Shown: positions 15,060 to 22,476 of the stretch, piece after piece
Layout: each line of letters starts with the position of its first letter
How positions within the stretch are numbered: the first letter of the stretch is position 1
Assembly (NCBI GenBank): GCA_020639095.1
Contig: JACKHH010000026.1
Location: 1-45,395 of the forward strand
DNA: 45,395 nt
From: Phycisphaerales bacterium
Lineage (GTDB): Bacteria; Planctomycetota; Phycisphaerae; UBA1845
Direction of reading: 5' to 3'
Translations under genes and position numbers: made by a program
Notes under the pieces: model-generated
The model's input: only the letters and a program-made list of their open reading frames with translations
What the model was told of the DNA's origin: nothing
Database searches by the model: none

Positions 15060-15076
15060 AGTATTAGTACCAGATA
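15044..15076. promoter_or_regulatory. Inverted repeat over the -10 region (candidate operator)
   Basis: TATCTGGT (15044-15051) and ACCAGATA (15069-15076) form a perfect 8-bp inverted repeat with a 17-base spacer enclosing the -10 box and predicted start point. A second overlapping pair, TGGTA (15051-15055) and TACCA (15068-15072), shares the same centre. A dimeric repressor bound here would block RNA polymerase. Confidence 0.45.
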
Positions 15077-15128
15077 AGTCCTATATTTGGCAGGGCGTTA
15101 ACCTATTGCGAACAAAGGATTTGCAGAC

Positions 15129-15923
15129 ATGGTCACCGCCGGAGCAAAACCCAATCCTTGCGACGGAAACCTCGACCCACTCAACCTTCGTCCAATTTCG
15201 GATCGCCGTGCACGCACCGTACAAGCCGCGCGCAAAGCGATCGCGGTCGTCAAGCAACTTGAAAGCGGGAACACCGACGGCCTCGACGAAATGGATCTGT
15301 TCGCCGCGTTCCAGGTGAGCGCATTTCGCGCTTCGCGGCAACCGCGTGGTACGCGCGTACCGGTACAAACGCGTTGCTGCTGGGCGCGGCGCTGGAAGGT
15401 ACTGCGCGACGAACTCGTCGATCGCAATCTCGGTCTCGTCTATACGATGATCACACGTTTCAACGCACGTGAACTCGACTGGGAAGATCAGCGCAGCGAA
15501 GCACTCTACGCGTTGCTGCGTGCGGTCGACGGCTACAACCCGTGGAGCGGTTTCCGTTTCAGCACGTATGCGTGCAATGCGATCACGCGCGCACTCATTC
15601 AACTGTCGAAGCGCACACTGCGTTACCGTTCGCGCTACCCGCTCGAACATGAGAGTTGGCGCGAACGTCCGCCGCGCGTCGACGTCTGGGCGGAGCTTTT
15701 CGCCGATCGCCTGCACCGTGCGCTCGATCACAACCTCGGCGACCTCACCGACCGTGAGGCCGCGGTGCTCGGTTGGCGTTTCCCCATGAAGGGGGGACGC
15801 AGCCTGACGCTGGGCGAAGTCGGAGCCGCCATCGGCTTGAGCAAGGAGCGCGCCCGCCAGATTCAGGAAGAGGCGCTGGGCAAGCTGCGCGACGTGCTGG
15901 TCGCGGACCCCGCGCTGGAGTAG
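15129..15923 (+). CDS. Sigma-70 family RNA polymerase sigma factor
   Basis: A 264-residue protein. Region 2 covers about residues 95-165: RDELVDRNLGLVYTMITRF is region 2.1/2.2-like, and GYNPWSGFRFSTYACNAITRALIQ is the region 2.3/2.4 core that melts and reads the -10 box. Region 4 is near the C-terminus, LTDREAAVLGWRF followed by the helix-turn-helix LTLGEVGAAIGLSKERARQIQEEALGKLR. The linker is short, without a full region 3, so it lies between group 3 and ECF-like factors. The first 80 residues are not recognisable. Start ATG has AAAGGA nine bases upstream. Its promoter carries a dyad, suggesting repression or autoregulation. The regulon is unknown; no anti-sigma gene is adjacent. Confidence 0.85.
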   Translation: MVTAGAKPNPCDGNLDPLNLRPISDRRARTVQAARKAIAVVKQLESGNTDGLDEMDLFAAFQVSAFRASRQPRGTRVPVQTRCCWARRWKVLRDELVDRNLGLVYTMITRFNARELDWEDQRSEALYALLRAVDGYNPWSGFRFSTYACNAITRALIQLSKRTLRYRSRYPLEHESWRERPPRVDVWAELFADRLHRALDHNLGDLTDREAAVLGWRFPMKGGRSLTLGEVGAAIGLSKERARQIQEEALGKLRDVLVADPALE

Positions 15924-15962
15924 GGCGGTCGTCTTCGCAGCGTATTCTGATGATTTTCACCG

Positions 15963-15993
15963 GTGCCGCTGCTCTTGGGTAGCGGCACTTTCC
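15963..15993 (+). terminator. Rho-independent terminator after the sigma-factor gene
   Basis: GTGCCGCT (15963-15970) pairs with AGCGGCAC (15981-15988) around a 10-base loop, followed by TTTCCTTT. It lies 40 bases after the stop. Confidence 0.6.
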
Positions 15994-16024
15994 TTTGGGC
16001 TACAGAGCTGCCGGGCGGCGGATG

Positions 16025-16046
16025 CACTGCTCAAGAGCAGTGGCAC
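16025..16046. repeat. CACTGCTC hairpin, partner of the terminator hairpin
   Basis: CACTGCTC and GAGCAGTG flank an AA centre, followed by GCAC. Together with the terminator hairpin at 15963 it forms a GTGCCGCTGCTCTT...AAGAGCAGTGGCAC pair, so the two may be ends of another degenerate composite repeat. Confidence 0.5.
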
Positions 16047-16139
16047 AGGTTGCGTGATCCTTACCGGTGTGCCTTGCCGATAGCACTATCAGCCCGTGTG
16101 CAACTTTTCGGCTCGCGGGTGGTATCAGCGTTCGGTAGC

Positions 16140-16535
16140 ATGGGTGTAATGAAGCCAATCCTTCGAATCCTGACGTTGGCTCTGGTCGCCGGCAGCTTGG
16201 CTGCGGCGGGGGGGTGTTCGTACTTTGCGAAGGACCCGCGTTTTCAGGCCAAGACGGCTGAACGCAACGCGCGCATCAACGGGTACATCGACGCATTCCA
16301 CGCCCGAGAAGCCGAAGGCGAATCCCGCATCGCTGCGACCTGCGACAAGATCAATGCCGAGGACGCGCGTCACGAAAAAAACCTCGCCCGCACCTGCGAC
16401 ACGATTGACGCCAAGATGCGTCGCCGGCGCGAACTCTGGCCGAGCAGACTCGACGCGACCCGCGCCCGCTTCGACCGCGAGATGGCTGGCGACCTCAAGT
16501 CAATCGACGAGACCATTCCCCGCTTGTTCTACTAG
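16140..16535 (+). CDS. Small lipoprotein, helical and highly charged, unknown function
   Basis: About 130 residues. After a short basic start (MKPILR) comes the hydrophobic segment ILTLALVAGSLAAAGG and a Cys, giving a lipoprotein-type signal, although the residues before Cys (AAGGC) are only a loose lipobox. The mature part is almost entirely charged helix (RNARINGYIDAFHAREAEGESR, then KNLARTCDTIDAKMRRRREL), suggesting a coiled coil or extended periplasmic helix. Two further Cys residues occur in repeated TCDKINAE / TCDTIDAK segments, which may be a duplicated helical unit. In-frame ATGs at 16140 and 16149 are both possible. No family is recognised. It stands alone between the sigma gene and the VOC gene. 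Confidence 0.65.
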   Translation: MGVMKPILRILTLALVAGSLAAAGGCSYFAKDPRFQAKTAERNARINGYIDAFHAREAEGESRIAATCDKINAEDARHEKNLARTCDTIDAKMRRRRELWPSRLDATRARFDREMAGDLKSIDETIPRLFY

Positions 16536-16607
16536 ACCGCTGCGTCGTTACCGCATACTGTAAGGCTCAGATCGCTGCGCATTCCGCGCAGGCCGGAGAC
16601 CTCGTCC

Positions 16608-17069
16608 ATGACTGAAGCCGCTCTTCCCAACCCGGCGCCGGTATATCGATCGGTTCCCTACCTGCACGTCGCCGACGTGGAGCGATCGGTCGCATTCTAC
16701 GCGCACCTCGGATTTCGCGAGGGCACAGCTTACCGCGACCACGCTGGCAAGAAGTGCTGGGCATCGGTTGCGCACCACGAACCGGTGGGCGTCCCGGGCG
16801 ACATTTTCTTCGCGCAGGCAAGCGAGCCGGTGGACGCCGGTGTGCAGGCTGTGCTGCTCTACATGTATTCGAAGGACGTACAGGCGCTGCGTCGCCACCT
16901 GCTGGATTGCGGTTTGCACGACGGCGGGGCGTTCACTGGGCAGGGCGGGCCGAACGGCGGCAGGTGCGTCGTCTTCGAAGTATCGCACCCGTTCTACATG
17001 GACGAAGGCGAAGTCCGCGTCCACGACCCAGACGGCTACTGTCTGCTCATCGGCCAGTTGCCGACCTGA
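16608..17069 (+). CDS. VOC-superfamily (glyoxalase/bleomycin-resistance-like) protein
   Basis: A 153-residue single-domain protein with paired beta-alpha-beta-beta-beta units. Seen are VPYLHVADVERSVAFYAHLGFREG at residues 16-39, the classic first strand-helix with FYxxLGF, and the closing VRVHDPDGYCLLIGQ strand, where D-P-D-G-Y is the usual turn before a metal-binding position. The substrate is unknown; members range from glyoxalase I and dioxygenases to antibiotic-binding proteins. The first His in YLHV could be a metal ligand. The start ATG has GGAG nine bases upstream. It precedes prmC by 64 bases on the same strand. Confidence 0.85.
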   Translation: MTEAALPNPAPVYRSVPYLHVADVERSVAFYAHLGFREGTAYRDHAGKKCWASVAHHEPVGVPGDIFFAQASEPVDAGVQAVLLYMYSKDVQALRRHLLDCGLHDGGAFTGQGGPNGGRCVVFEVSHPFYMDEGEVRVHDPDGYCLLIGQLPT

Positions 17070-17133
17070 CCAACCGCGCGACGCGCACGCGCCCGCCCGT
17101 AGACACGCGATACCGAGTTGCTACGCTGGGGAT

Positions 17134-18051
17134 ATGCCGGAAACCAACGCTACCCAATCCGACACCTGGACCATCCAACGTTTGCTCACTTGGACGCGTA
17201 CCCACTTCACCAATCGCGAGGTGGATGAGCCGCGACTTTCCGCGGAGATCCTGCTGGCAAAGGCACTCGGTTGCAAACGCATCGAGCTTTACGCGTGGTT
17301 CGACCGTGTCCCGGAGGCGAGTCAGCTCGACACCTTTCGCGACTACGTGAAACGCGCCGCCAATCACGAACCGATCTCGTACCTCGTCGGATCGAAAGAG
17401 TTCTACAGCCTCGAGTTCGAAGTCACACCGGCTGTTCTGATCCCGCGACCCGAGACGGAAGTGGTCGTGCAACAAACGATCGAAACGGTTCGCGCCGCCG
17501 GCAAACCCGACGCGGTGCTGCTCGACTGGTGTACGGGTAGTGGCTGCATTGCCGTCTCCTTGCTCAGCAACCTGCCCGAGGTCCGCATCGTCGCGACAGA
17601 CATTTCGGATGAGGCGCTCGCGGTGGCGGGGCGGAACGCAGCCCGTCACAACGTGAGCGACCGACTCGCGCTCGTGCAGGCCGACCGGTTGAACCTCCCG
17701 TCGGATTGCGTGCCCGAGGGCGGTTTCGATTTCATCGTGGCGAACCCGCCGTACGTCCCCGCCCACGAAGTGCCCGAGCTTAAGAGCAACGTTCGTGACC
17801 ACGAGCCGGGCATCGCGCTCACCGATGGCGAGGACGGATTCACGTTCTACCGCTTGCTCGCGGCTGAGGGGCAGCCGTTCCTAAAGCAGGGCGGGTGCGT
17901 GCTCGTCGAGATCGCCGACGATGGTGCCGAGATCGTCCACAAGGCGTTCACCGATGGGGGCGATTGGGTCGCGGATGGCGTTTGGCGCGACACGGTGGTG
18001 GGGGGCGAACGCGCCATGCGGTTCCGCCCGAACCACGTGATGCCCGCGTAA
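17134..18051 (+). CDS. prmC: Release factor glutamine methyltransferase
   Basis: Methylates the GGQ glutamine of peptide release factors RF1 and RF2, which is needed for efficient termination. Of its 305 residues the first 90 form the helical N-domain that holds the release factor (DEPRLSAEILLAKALGCKRIELY). The Rossmann methyltransferase domain follows: LDWCTGSGCIA at about 130-140 binds SAM, VATDIS gives the acidic residue, and the catalytic NPPY is at 204-207. The IPRPETEV segment before motif I is a PrmC hallmark. Start: the ATG directly after GGGGAT; the longer frame overlaps the VOC gene. A prfA neighbour, common elsewhere, is absent here. murA follows on the same strand. Confidence 0.95.
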   Translation: MPETNATQSDTWTIQRLLTWTRTHFTNREVDEPRLSAEILLAKALGCKRIELYAWFDRVPEASQLDTFRDYVKRAANHEPISYLVGSKEFYSLEFEVTPAVLIPRPETEVVVQQTIETVRAAGKPDAVLLDWCTGSGCIAVSLLSNLPEVRIVATDISDEALAVAGRNAARHNVSDRLALVQADRLNLPSDCVPEGGFDFIVANPPYVPAHEVPELKSNVRDHEPGIALTDGEDGFTFYRLLAAEGQPFLKQGGCVLVEIADDGAEIVHKAFTDGGDWVADGVWRDTVVGGERAMRFRPNHVMPA

Positions 18052-18156
18052 ACCGGCTGGCCCGGCGCTTCTGAATCTGCCCATTTCCCGTTATCATGCC
18101 AGCTTGGCGCGGCACAAGCCGTAATCGTTGTTCTCCATATCCGGCGAGGTGTGAAG

Positions 18157-19428
18157 GTGGACTGTCTGAATATCCAGGGTGGTAACCGTCTGCGGGGCGT
18201 GATCCCAATCAGCGGCTCGAAGAACGCGGCATTGCCGATTCTGGCGGCGTCGATTTTGTGCGAAGGGGAGACAATTCTGCGCAACGTGCCCGAGTTGCAC
18301 GACGTGCAGCAGATGTGCGCTCTGCTCGGGCGTTTGGGCGTGAACGTGCAGCGTGGCCAAGACGGTGCCGTCAAGCTCAAAGTCGAAGACGAAATGAACT
18401 GTCACGCGCCCTACGAGCAGGTGAGCAAAATGCGCGCCAGCGTTTGCGTGATGGGGCCGCTGCTCGCGAAACGTCGTAAAGCGCAGGTGTCGATGCCCGG
18501 CGGATGCGCCATCGGCGATCGGCCTGTGTCGTTGCACACGCGTGGTTTGCAGGCCTTGGGCGGCGACTTCGACCTGGTGAATGGTGACATGGTGCTGCGC
18601 GCGAAGAAGCTGCGCGGCGCGGAGATTTTTCTCGGTGGGGCGTTCGGGTCCACCGTGACCGGAACCGCGAATGTGCTGATGGCTGCGACGCTCGCGGACG
18701 GGCGCACGGTAATCGAGTCAGCCGCGTGCGAACCCGAGATCGTCGACCTTGCGGAATTTCTCAATAAGTGCGGCGCGCGGATCGAGGGACACGGCACGCC
18801 GCGCATCACCGTCGACGGCGTCGCGTCGCTGCATGGGACCGAGCATTCGGTGATTGCCGACCGCATCGAAGCGGGAACATTCGCGATCGCAACGGCAGTC
18901 ACCAACGGCGAAACGACCTTGCAGGGCGGGCGTATCGACCACCTGAGCGCGGTGGTGGATTGCCTGCGGCGTGTGGGCGTGAACATCGATAAAGATGAGA
19001 AGGGGATTGCCGTGTCTTCGGCGCGGCGACTCGAGCCGGTCGACATCACCACCCAACCGTATCCAGGTTTTCCCACCGATCTCCAGGCACAAACGATGGT
19101 GCTGCTCTCGCTCGCGGACGGGAACAGTATCATCACCGAGAAGATTTTCCCCGATCGTTTTCTGCACGTCGGCGAGTTGAATCGTATGGGCGCGCACCTC
19201 CGCAAGGAAGGCCCGACGGTCATCGTGCAGGGCGTGAAGAAACTGGTCGGTGCGCCGGTGATGGCGTCGGACTTGCGTGCGTCAGCGGCGTTGGTCCTTG
19301 CGGGGTTGATTGGGAAAGGACGGACGACGATCCATCGGGTGTACCACATCGACCGCGGATACGAAAACATCGAAAAGAAACTGACGGCAGTAGGCGCCGA
19401 CATCCAACGCGCGACCGAGACGCAGTAG
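18157..19428 (+). CDS. murA: UDP-N-acetylglucosamine 1-carboxyvinyltransferase
   Basis: First committed enzyme of peptidoglycan synthesis, transferring enolpyruvate from PEP to UDP-GlcNAc in the cytoplasm. I place the start at the GTG giving MDCLNIQGGNRLRG, which aligns with the usual MDKFRVQG start; GAGG lies seven bases upstream, whereas a GTG six bases earlier abuts that site. With this start, Lys22 and Asn23 (SKNAALP) carry the standard numbers and the catalytic Cys of PGGCAIGDRPV is residue 117. A Cys rather than Asp at this place predicts sensitivity to fosfomycin. GFPTDLQAQ supplies the catalytic Asp. Presence of murA fits the finding that planctomycetes do build peptidoglycan. The gene is followed by a large hairpin-repeat block. 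Confidence 0.96.
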   Translation: MDCLNIQGGNRLRGVIPISGSKNAALPILAASILCEGETILRNVPELHDVQQMCALLGRLGVNVQRGQDGAVKLKVEDEMNCHAPYEQVSKMRASVCVMGPLLAKRRKAQVSMPGGCAIGDRPVSLHTRGLQALGGDFDLVNGDMVLRAKKLRGAEIFLGGAFGSTVTGTANVLMAATLADGRTVIESAACEPEIVDLAEFLNKCGARIEGHGTPRITVDGVASLHGTEHSVIADRIEAGTFAIATAVTNGETTLQGGRIDHLSAVVDCLRRVGVNIDKDEKGIAVSSARRLEPVDITTQPYPGFPTDLQAQTMVLLSLADGNSIITEKIFPDRFLHVGELNRMGAHLRKEGPTVIVQGVKKLVGAPVMASDLRASAALVLAGLIGKGRTTIHRVYHIDRGYENIEKKLTAVGADIQRATETQ

Positions 19429-19736
19429 TTGTATGTGCGTAGGTAGTCACGTGTGCGATGTACGGTACGGCGGCGCGTCAGGAGAAATCGGCCCCGAAGG
19501 GGCCGCGACATTAGCCCAGGGTTGCGCCGCAGGCGCTACCCTGGGTCAAGAGCTTTCGCAAGAAATGAACCCCGAAGGGGTTCCGGCCTCTCCGAGCGAA
19601 CGGCACTCCCTTGCGATTGGCCGCAACCCCGTTGGGGTTGAACTCCACTGTATCAATCGCATCCCAGGGTAGTCGCTGCGCGACAACCCTGGGCTATGCG
19701 CCGCGACGCCTTTGGCGTCGATTGGGAAACTGATAA
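19429..19736. other. Intergenic region made mostly of hairpin repeats
   Basis: No gene is seen. From 19489 to 19720 the sequence is a run of six perfect or near-perfect hairpins: CGGCCCC-GAA-GGGGCCG, a long one at 19515-19545, AACCCC-GAA-GGGGTT, CAACCCC-GTT-GGGGTTG, a long one at 19663-19693, and CGACGCC-TTT-GGCGTCG. The first probably ends murA transcription. Confidence 0.7.
19512..19696. repeat. Composite hairpin repeat with 13-bp terminal inverted repeats (TAGCCCAGGGTTG / CAACCCTGGGCTA)
   Basis: The perfect 13-bp ends are at 19512-19524 and 19684-19696. Each end belongs to its own long hairpin: CCCAGGGT-T-GCGCC...GGCGC-T-ACCCTGGG, and CCCAGGGT-A-GTCGC...GCGAC-A-ACCCTGGG. The two hairpins are inverted copies of one module with different inner stems (compensatory changes). 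Smaller CCCC-GAA-GGGG and CCCC-GTT-GGGG hairpins lie between them. Confidence 0.8.
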
Positions 19737-20894
19737 TTGGCGAGTCCACACGACAAACTTCGCGTTCTCGCGCTCGAACCGTATTACGGCGGCTCGCATC
19801 AGGCGTTTCTCGATACTTGGGTGCGGCACAGCCGGCATGATTGGCAACTGATCACGATGCCCGCGCGGCACTGGAAGTGGCGCATGCGCGGATCCGCGAT
19901 GTGGTTTGCCGATCAGATTCGCAATCAACCTGAAATCGCATGCGACGTTATCTTCACGTGCGATATGACGTCGGTCGCGGACCTGCGAGCCATGCTGCCG
20001 GCGCGACTGAAACACGTTCCGATCGTCTGCTATTTTCACGAAAACCAATTGACCTATCCGCTGGCGCCTGATGATTGGCGAGACTATCAGTACGCATTCA
20101 CGAACATTACGTCGGCGAATTCCGCGGATGCCGTATGGTTTAATTCCCAATCCCACATTGACGCATTCGCGAAATCGGTGGGGGAGTTGCTTCGCCAGAT
20201 GCCCGACCACGTACCCGGTGGAATCCCCGAGCGAATCGCCCAACGTGCACAGGTGCAGTACCCAGCCATTGAGTGCCCGAAAGGGCGGCTCGACCGCCCC
20301 GCCAGAAGTCTTGGGACAACGCAAGAGATTCGCCCCCTGCGCATCCTCTGGTGCCATCGTTGGGAATTCGACAAGAATCCGGAAGCCTTCTTCGCCGCCC
20401 TTTCAACCGTACGAAATTCCGGCGCTGCCTTTGAAATCGTGCTTCTCGGCGAACAGTTTCGTACCGCACCGGCCGTCTTTGCTGAGGCCTGCGAATCGTT
20501 TGCCGATCAAATCGTGCATGCCGGCTACCTGCCGGACCACACAGCGTATCTCGACCTGATCGCCACCTGCGACGTGGTCGTCAGTACCGCCATTCAGGAG
20601 AATTTCGGGATCGCCGTCGTTGAAGCCATCCTGGCTGGCAACGTTCCGTTGCTGCCAAATCGTCTGAGCTACCCGGAGCTCGTACCGGCTGGTTTCCATG
20701 ACGCGTGCCTTTATGAATCAGATGCAACCCTGGCGGATCGACTCGTGCGTGCATCCGCCGGCGACCTGGGTCTGGAGGCGACGGAACGACATGAACTCCG
20801 TGCATCGGTTGCGGAACGGTTCGCAGCCGACAAGCAGGTGCAGCGCTTGGATGATGCGTTGCTGGATGTTGTTCGTTCAGGGCCGAATCGCTAA
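19737..20894 (+). CDS. DUF3524/GTDC1-type glycosyltransferase, homologue of tRNA-queuosine alpha-mannosyltransferase
   Basis: A 385-residue protein. The N-terminal DUF3524 domain (about 1-170) has the markers LEPYYGGSHQAF at 13-24, MPARHWKWRMRGSAMWFA at 41-58, FTCDMTSVADLRAML and YFHENQLTYPL at 99-109, which align well with human GTDC1, now known as the enzyme that mannosylates queuosine in tRNA-Asp. The C-terminal half is a GT4-type Rossmann domain: LRILWCHRWEFDKNPEAF, a sugar-nucleotide region and TAIQENFGIAVVEAILAGNVPLLP with the EX7E-like acceptor site. The likely role is transfer of a sugar, perhaps mannose, to queuosine in tRNA, but bacterial members are little studied and no other queuosine gene is nearby. 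The start is a TTG without a good ribosome site. It begins 17 bases after a hairpin block. Confidence 0.8.
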   Translation: MASPHDKLRVLALEPYYGGSHQAFLDTWVRHSRHDWQLITMPARHWKWRMRGSAMWFADQIRNQPEIACDVIFTCDMTSVADLRAMLPARLKHVPIVCYFHENQLTYPLAPDDWRDYQYAFTNITSANSADAVWFNSQSHIDAFAKSVGELLRQMPDHVPGGIPERIAQRAQVQYPAIECPKGRLDRPARSLGTTQEIRPLRILWCHRWEFDKNPEAFFAALSTVRNSGAAFEIVLLGEQFRTAPAVFAEACESFADQIVHAGYLPDHTAYLDLIATCDVVVSTAIQENFGIAVVEAILAGNVPLLPNRLSYPELVPAGFHDACLYESDATLADRLVRASAGDLGLEATERHELRASVAERFAADKQVQRLDDALLDVVRSGPNR

Positions 20895-21299
20895 CAAACC
20901 TGGCCAAGGATTGGTTCGACAAGACCCTTCAGGTATCGAATGCAGGCAGGATGCCTGCACCACAAGGCTGCTGGGCGACGTGCTCCTTAGTCCACAGACT
21001 GAAGGTCTCGGAAGCACTCTGGGTTGCTCAAACACCCCGCTGGTGGCGCCAGAGCTCGATAGTCCGATAATATATGTTATGTTGCATTGGAGATAGGGCG
21101 GCGATGCGGGGTGTGTTTCCCTTCGCATCCGTGCCCGTAGCCTGCAATCGCCGCTTTATCGGCCCCACGGCCTCCACCGGCTGCCACCGCCTGAATTGAC
21201 GAAACGTAACACTTCGCGACGCAACATGGCCTGGCCATCTTGCGTTCTTTGGGGTACACACGACGGAATAGATCTGCAACCATTGGGAGCTTCTGACGA
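20895..21299. other. Intergenic region before the haem-binding protein gene
   Basis: The 405 bases contain a perfect hairpin repeat at 20941-20959 (separate entry), and an AT-rich stretch near 21064-21085 (GATAATATATGTTATGTTG) in an otherwise GC-rich region, which could include the promoter of the downstream gene. A weak stem GATGCG..CGCATC lies around 21104-21130. I see no gene. Confidence 0.5.
20941..20959. repeat. TGCAGGCA-GGA-TGCCTGCA hairpin repeat
   Basis: A perfect 8-bp stem with a GGA triloop followed by CCACAAGG. The motif resembles intergenic 'gcaggcaggatgcctgc' repeats that I associate with planctomycete genomes. It lies 47 bases after the glycosyltransferase stop and may end its message. 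Confidence 0.55.
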
Positions 21300-21821
21300 A
21301 TGACCGAGCCAAAACCTGATGACGCCGCCGTCGTATCGACCTCCAGCCCGCAGAAACCGCGGAAGCGGGTACTTCGCTGGGTACTGGGCATTCTTGCGTT
21401 CGTATTCCTGGCCATCCAGTTCGTGCCGGTGGAGCGGGCGAACCCAGCCGTCACCGGCGATCTGGACGCACCGGCAGAGGTGAAGGCCATCCTCAAGCGG
21501 GCGTGCTACGATTGCCATTCCAACGAGACGGTCTGGCCGTGGTACAGCAAGGTCGCGCCGGTATCCTGGCTGGTGGCCAGCGACGTCCATGAGGGCCGCG
21601 AGCAACTGAACTTCTCGACCTGGGCGTCCGCTGGAGCAGAGCAAAAGGCTCACCGGGCTCATGAAGCCTGGGAGGAAGTCGAAGAGGGCGAAATGCCCCT
21701 CTGGTTCTACACCCCCCTGCACCCGGACGCCAAGCTTTCGGACGCCGACAAGCAAGCGCTCAAGGACTGGTCCGCCGCGTTCCCCTCCGACCGCGAACAC
21801 CGTGGCGAAGACCGCGACTGA
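21300..21821 (+). CDS. Haem-binding domain protein (CxxCH, membrane-anchored)
   Basis: A 173-residue protein. Residues 1-20 are charged, 23-42 form a transmembrane or uncleaved signal segment (VLRWVLGILAFVFLAIQFVP), and the rest lies outside the cytoplasm. It carries ACYDCHSNETVWPWYSKVAPVSWLVASDV with a CxxCH haem-c motif, then the conserved GREQLNFSTW segment and EEGEMPLWFYTPLHPDAKLS. This is the 'haem-binding domain' family found in Bacteroidetes and planctomycetes, where members often accompany c-type cytochrome systems. It probably binds one covalent haem c and moves electrons in the periplasm; partners are not in the window. It converges on three small exported-protein genes, leaving only 17 bases between stops. 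Confidence 0.88.
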   Translation: MTEPKPDDAAVVSTSSPQKPRKRVLRWVLGILAFVFLAIQFVPVERANPAVTGDLDAPAEVKAILKRACYDCHSNETVWPWYSKVAPVSWLVASDVHEGREQLNFSTWASAGAEQKAHRAHEAWEEVEEGEMPLWFYTPLHPDAKLSDADKQALKDWSAAFPSDREHRGEDRD

Positions 21822-21838
21822 CCCAGCCCGTCGGCGAA

Positions 21839-22144
21839 CTACCTGCGACCCTGGACCGCACCCGGCGGAACCACCGTCGACAGGTCGGCTTTGTCGAGGA
21901 TGTTGACCGCGCCGCTGCGGCGATCGATGCCGTACGCGAGCAGTCGCTGCGTGGTGTTATCGAGCACGTAGAGGATTTCCGTATCGCGGGTCACGCGGCC
22001 TACGGTGATGGTGAAGTCGCCGCCGTAGCTGCTGACGTTCGATGCGACGGCTGCGTTGGGCTGCACGTTCACCAGGATGATCCCGACAAACAGGATCACG
22101 GCGGTGATCGACAGCACGCCGATGGCAAGATTCTTGGAATTCAT
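21839..22144 (-). CDS. Small membrane-anchored exported protein, unknown (paralogue of the next gene upstream)
   Basis: A 101-residue protein: short basic start, one hydrophobic segment (AIGVLSITAVILFVGIILV, about 7-25), then a soluble domain. The GDFTITVGRVTRDTEILYVLDNTTQRLLAYGID segment resembles a single beta-propeller or blade-like beta-sheet unit and aligns with GDYVMATCQIHEDYDAIAVINIQQGGMYVWVP of the neighbouring 95-residue protein, so the two are likely tandem paralogues. I do not recognise a named family. The ATG has GGAGA eight bases upstream. The gene begins 44 bases after its paralogue on the same strand and is probably translated from the same message. Confidence 0.7.
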   Translation of the reverse strand: MNSKNLAIGVLSITAVILFVGIILVNVQPNAAVASNVSSYGGDFTITVGRVTRDTEILYVLDNTTQRLLAYGIDRRSGAVNILDKADLSTVVPPGAVQGRR

Positions 22145-22188
22145 CTGGATTATCTCCGCGGCAAGTGCATGCCGGAAATAGCTGATTT

Positions 22189-22476
22189 CTAGCGACCAAA
22201 GTCCAATGCGAGGTTGCGGCTACCCGTCGGTGCGAGCGTGACGCCGCCCTTGGTTTCGCGCGGGACCCAAACGTACATACCGCCCTGCTGAATGTTGATC
22301 ACCGCGATGGCGTCGTAGTCCTCGTGGATCTGGCAGGTGGCCATGACGTAGTCGCCGGGGCGCCCACGGCCTTGGGCGTGCGCGGTAGGAAGCGAGTAGC
22401 TCGACAGCACGAAACCCGCGAGCAACAGCAGGTTGAGCACCGTCAGAGCCACAATGGCACTGCGTTTGGTGAACAT
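22189..22476 (-). CDS. Small exported protein, unknown (paralogue of the 101-residue protein)
   Basis: A 95-residue protein with a hydrophobic N-terminus that looks like a cleavable signal peptide: ALTVLNLLLLAGFVLSSYSL followed by PTAHAQ, where AHA-Q fits a signal peptidase I site. The mature part, about 60 residues, has alternating beta-like sequence (DYVMATCQIHEDYDAIAVINI, then GMYVWVPRETKGG) and a single Cys. The ATG is preceded by AGGAG at ideal distance. The best sequence similarity I can see is with the adjacent 101-residue protein. Function unknown; the position next to a haem-c protein and another exported peptide suggests an envelope role, but that is only context. Confidence 0.7.
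   Translation of the reverse strand: MFTKRSAIVALTVLNLLLLAGFVLSSYSLPTAHAQGRGRPGDYVMATCQIHEDYDAIAVINIQQGGMYVWVPRETKGGVTLAPTGSRNLALDFGR

Larger units (their letters stand above)
14798..15128. other. Long divergent intergenic region between purD and the sigma-factor gene
   Basis: The gap is less GC-rich than its surroundings. Its right part holds a good promoter with an overlapping dyad for the sigma gene (annotated separately). The left part must contain the purD promoter, which I could not place; TTATAT on the minus strand near 14864 is a weak -10 candidate. No open frame here looks coding. Confidence 0.5.

Noticed and set aside
19489..19720. CRISPR array
   Set aside because: The repeats are palindromic hairpins of different lengths with no regular spacers, and no cas gene is present.
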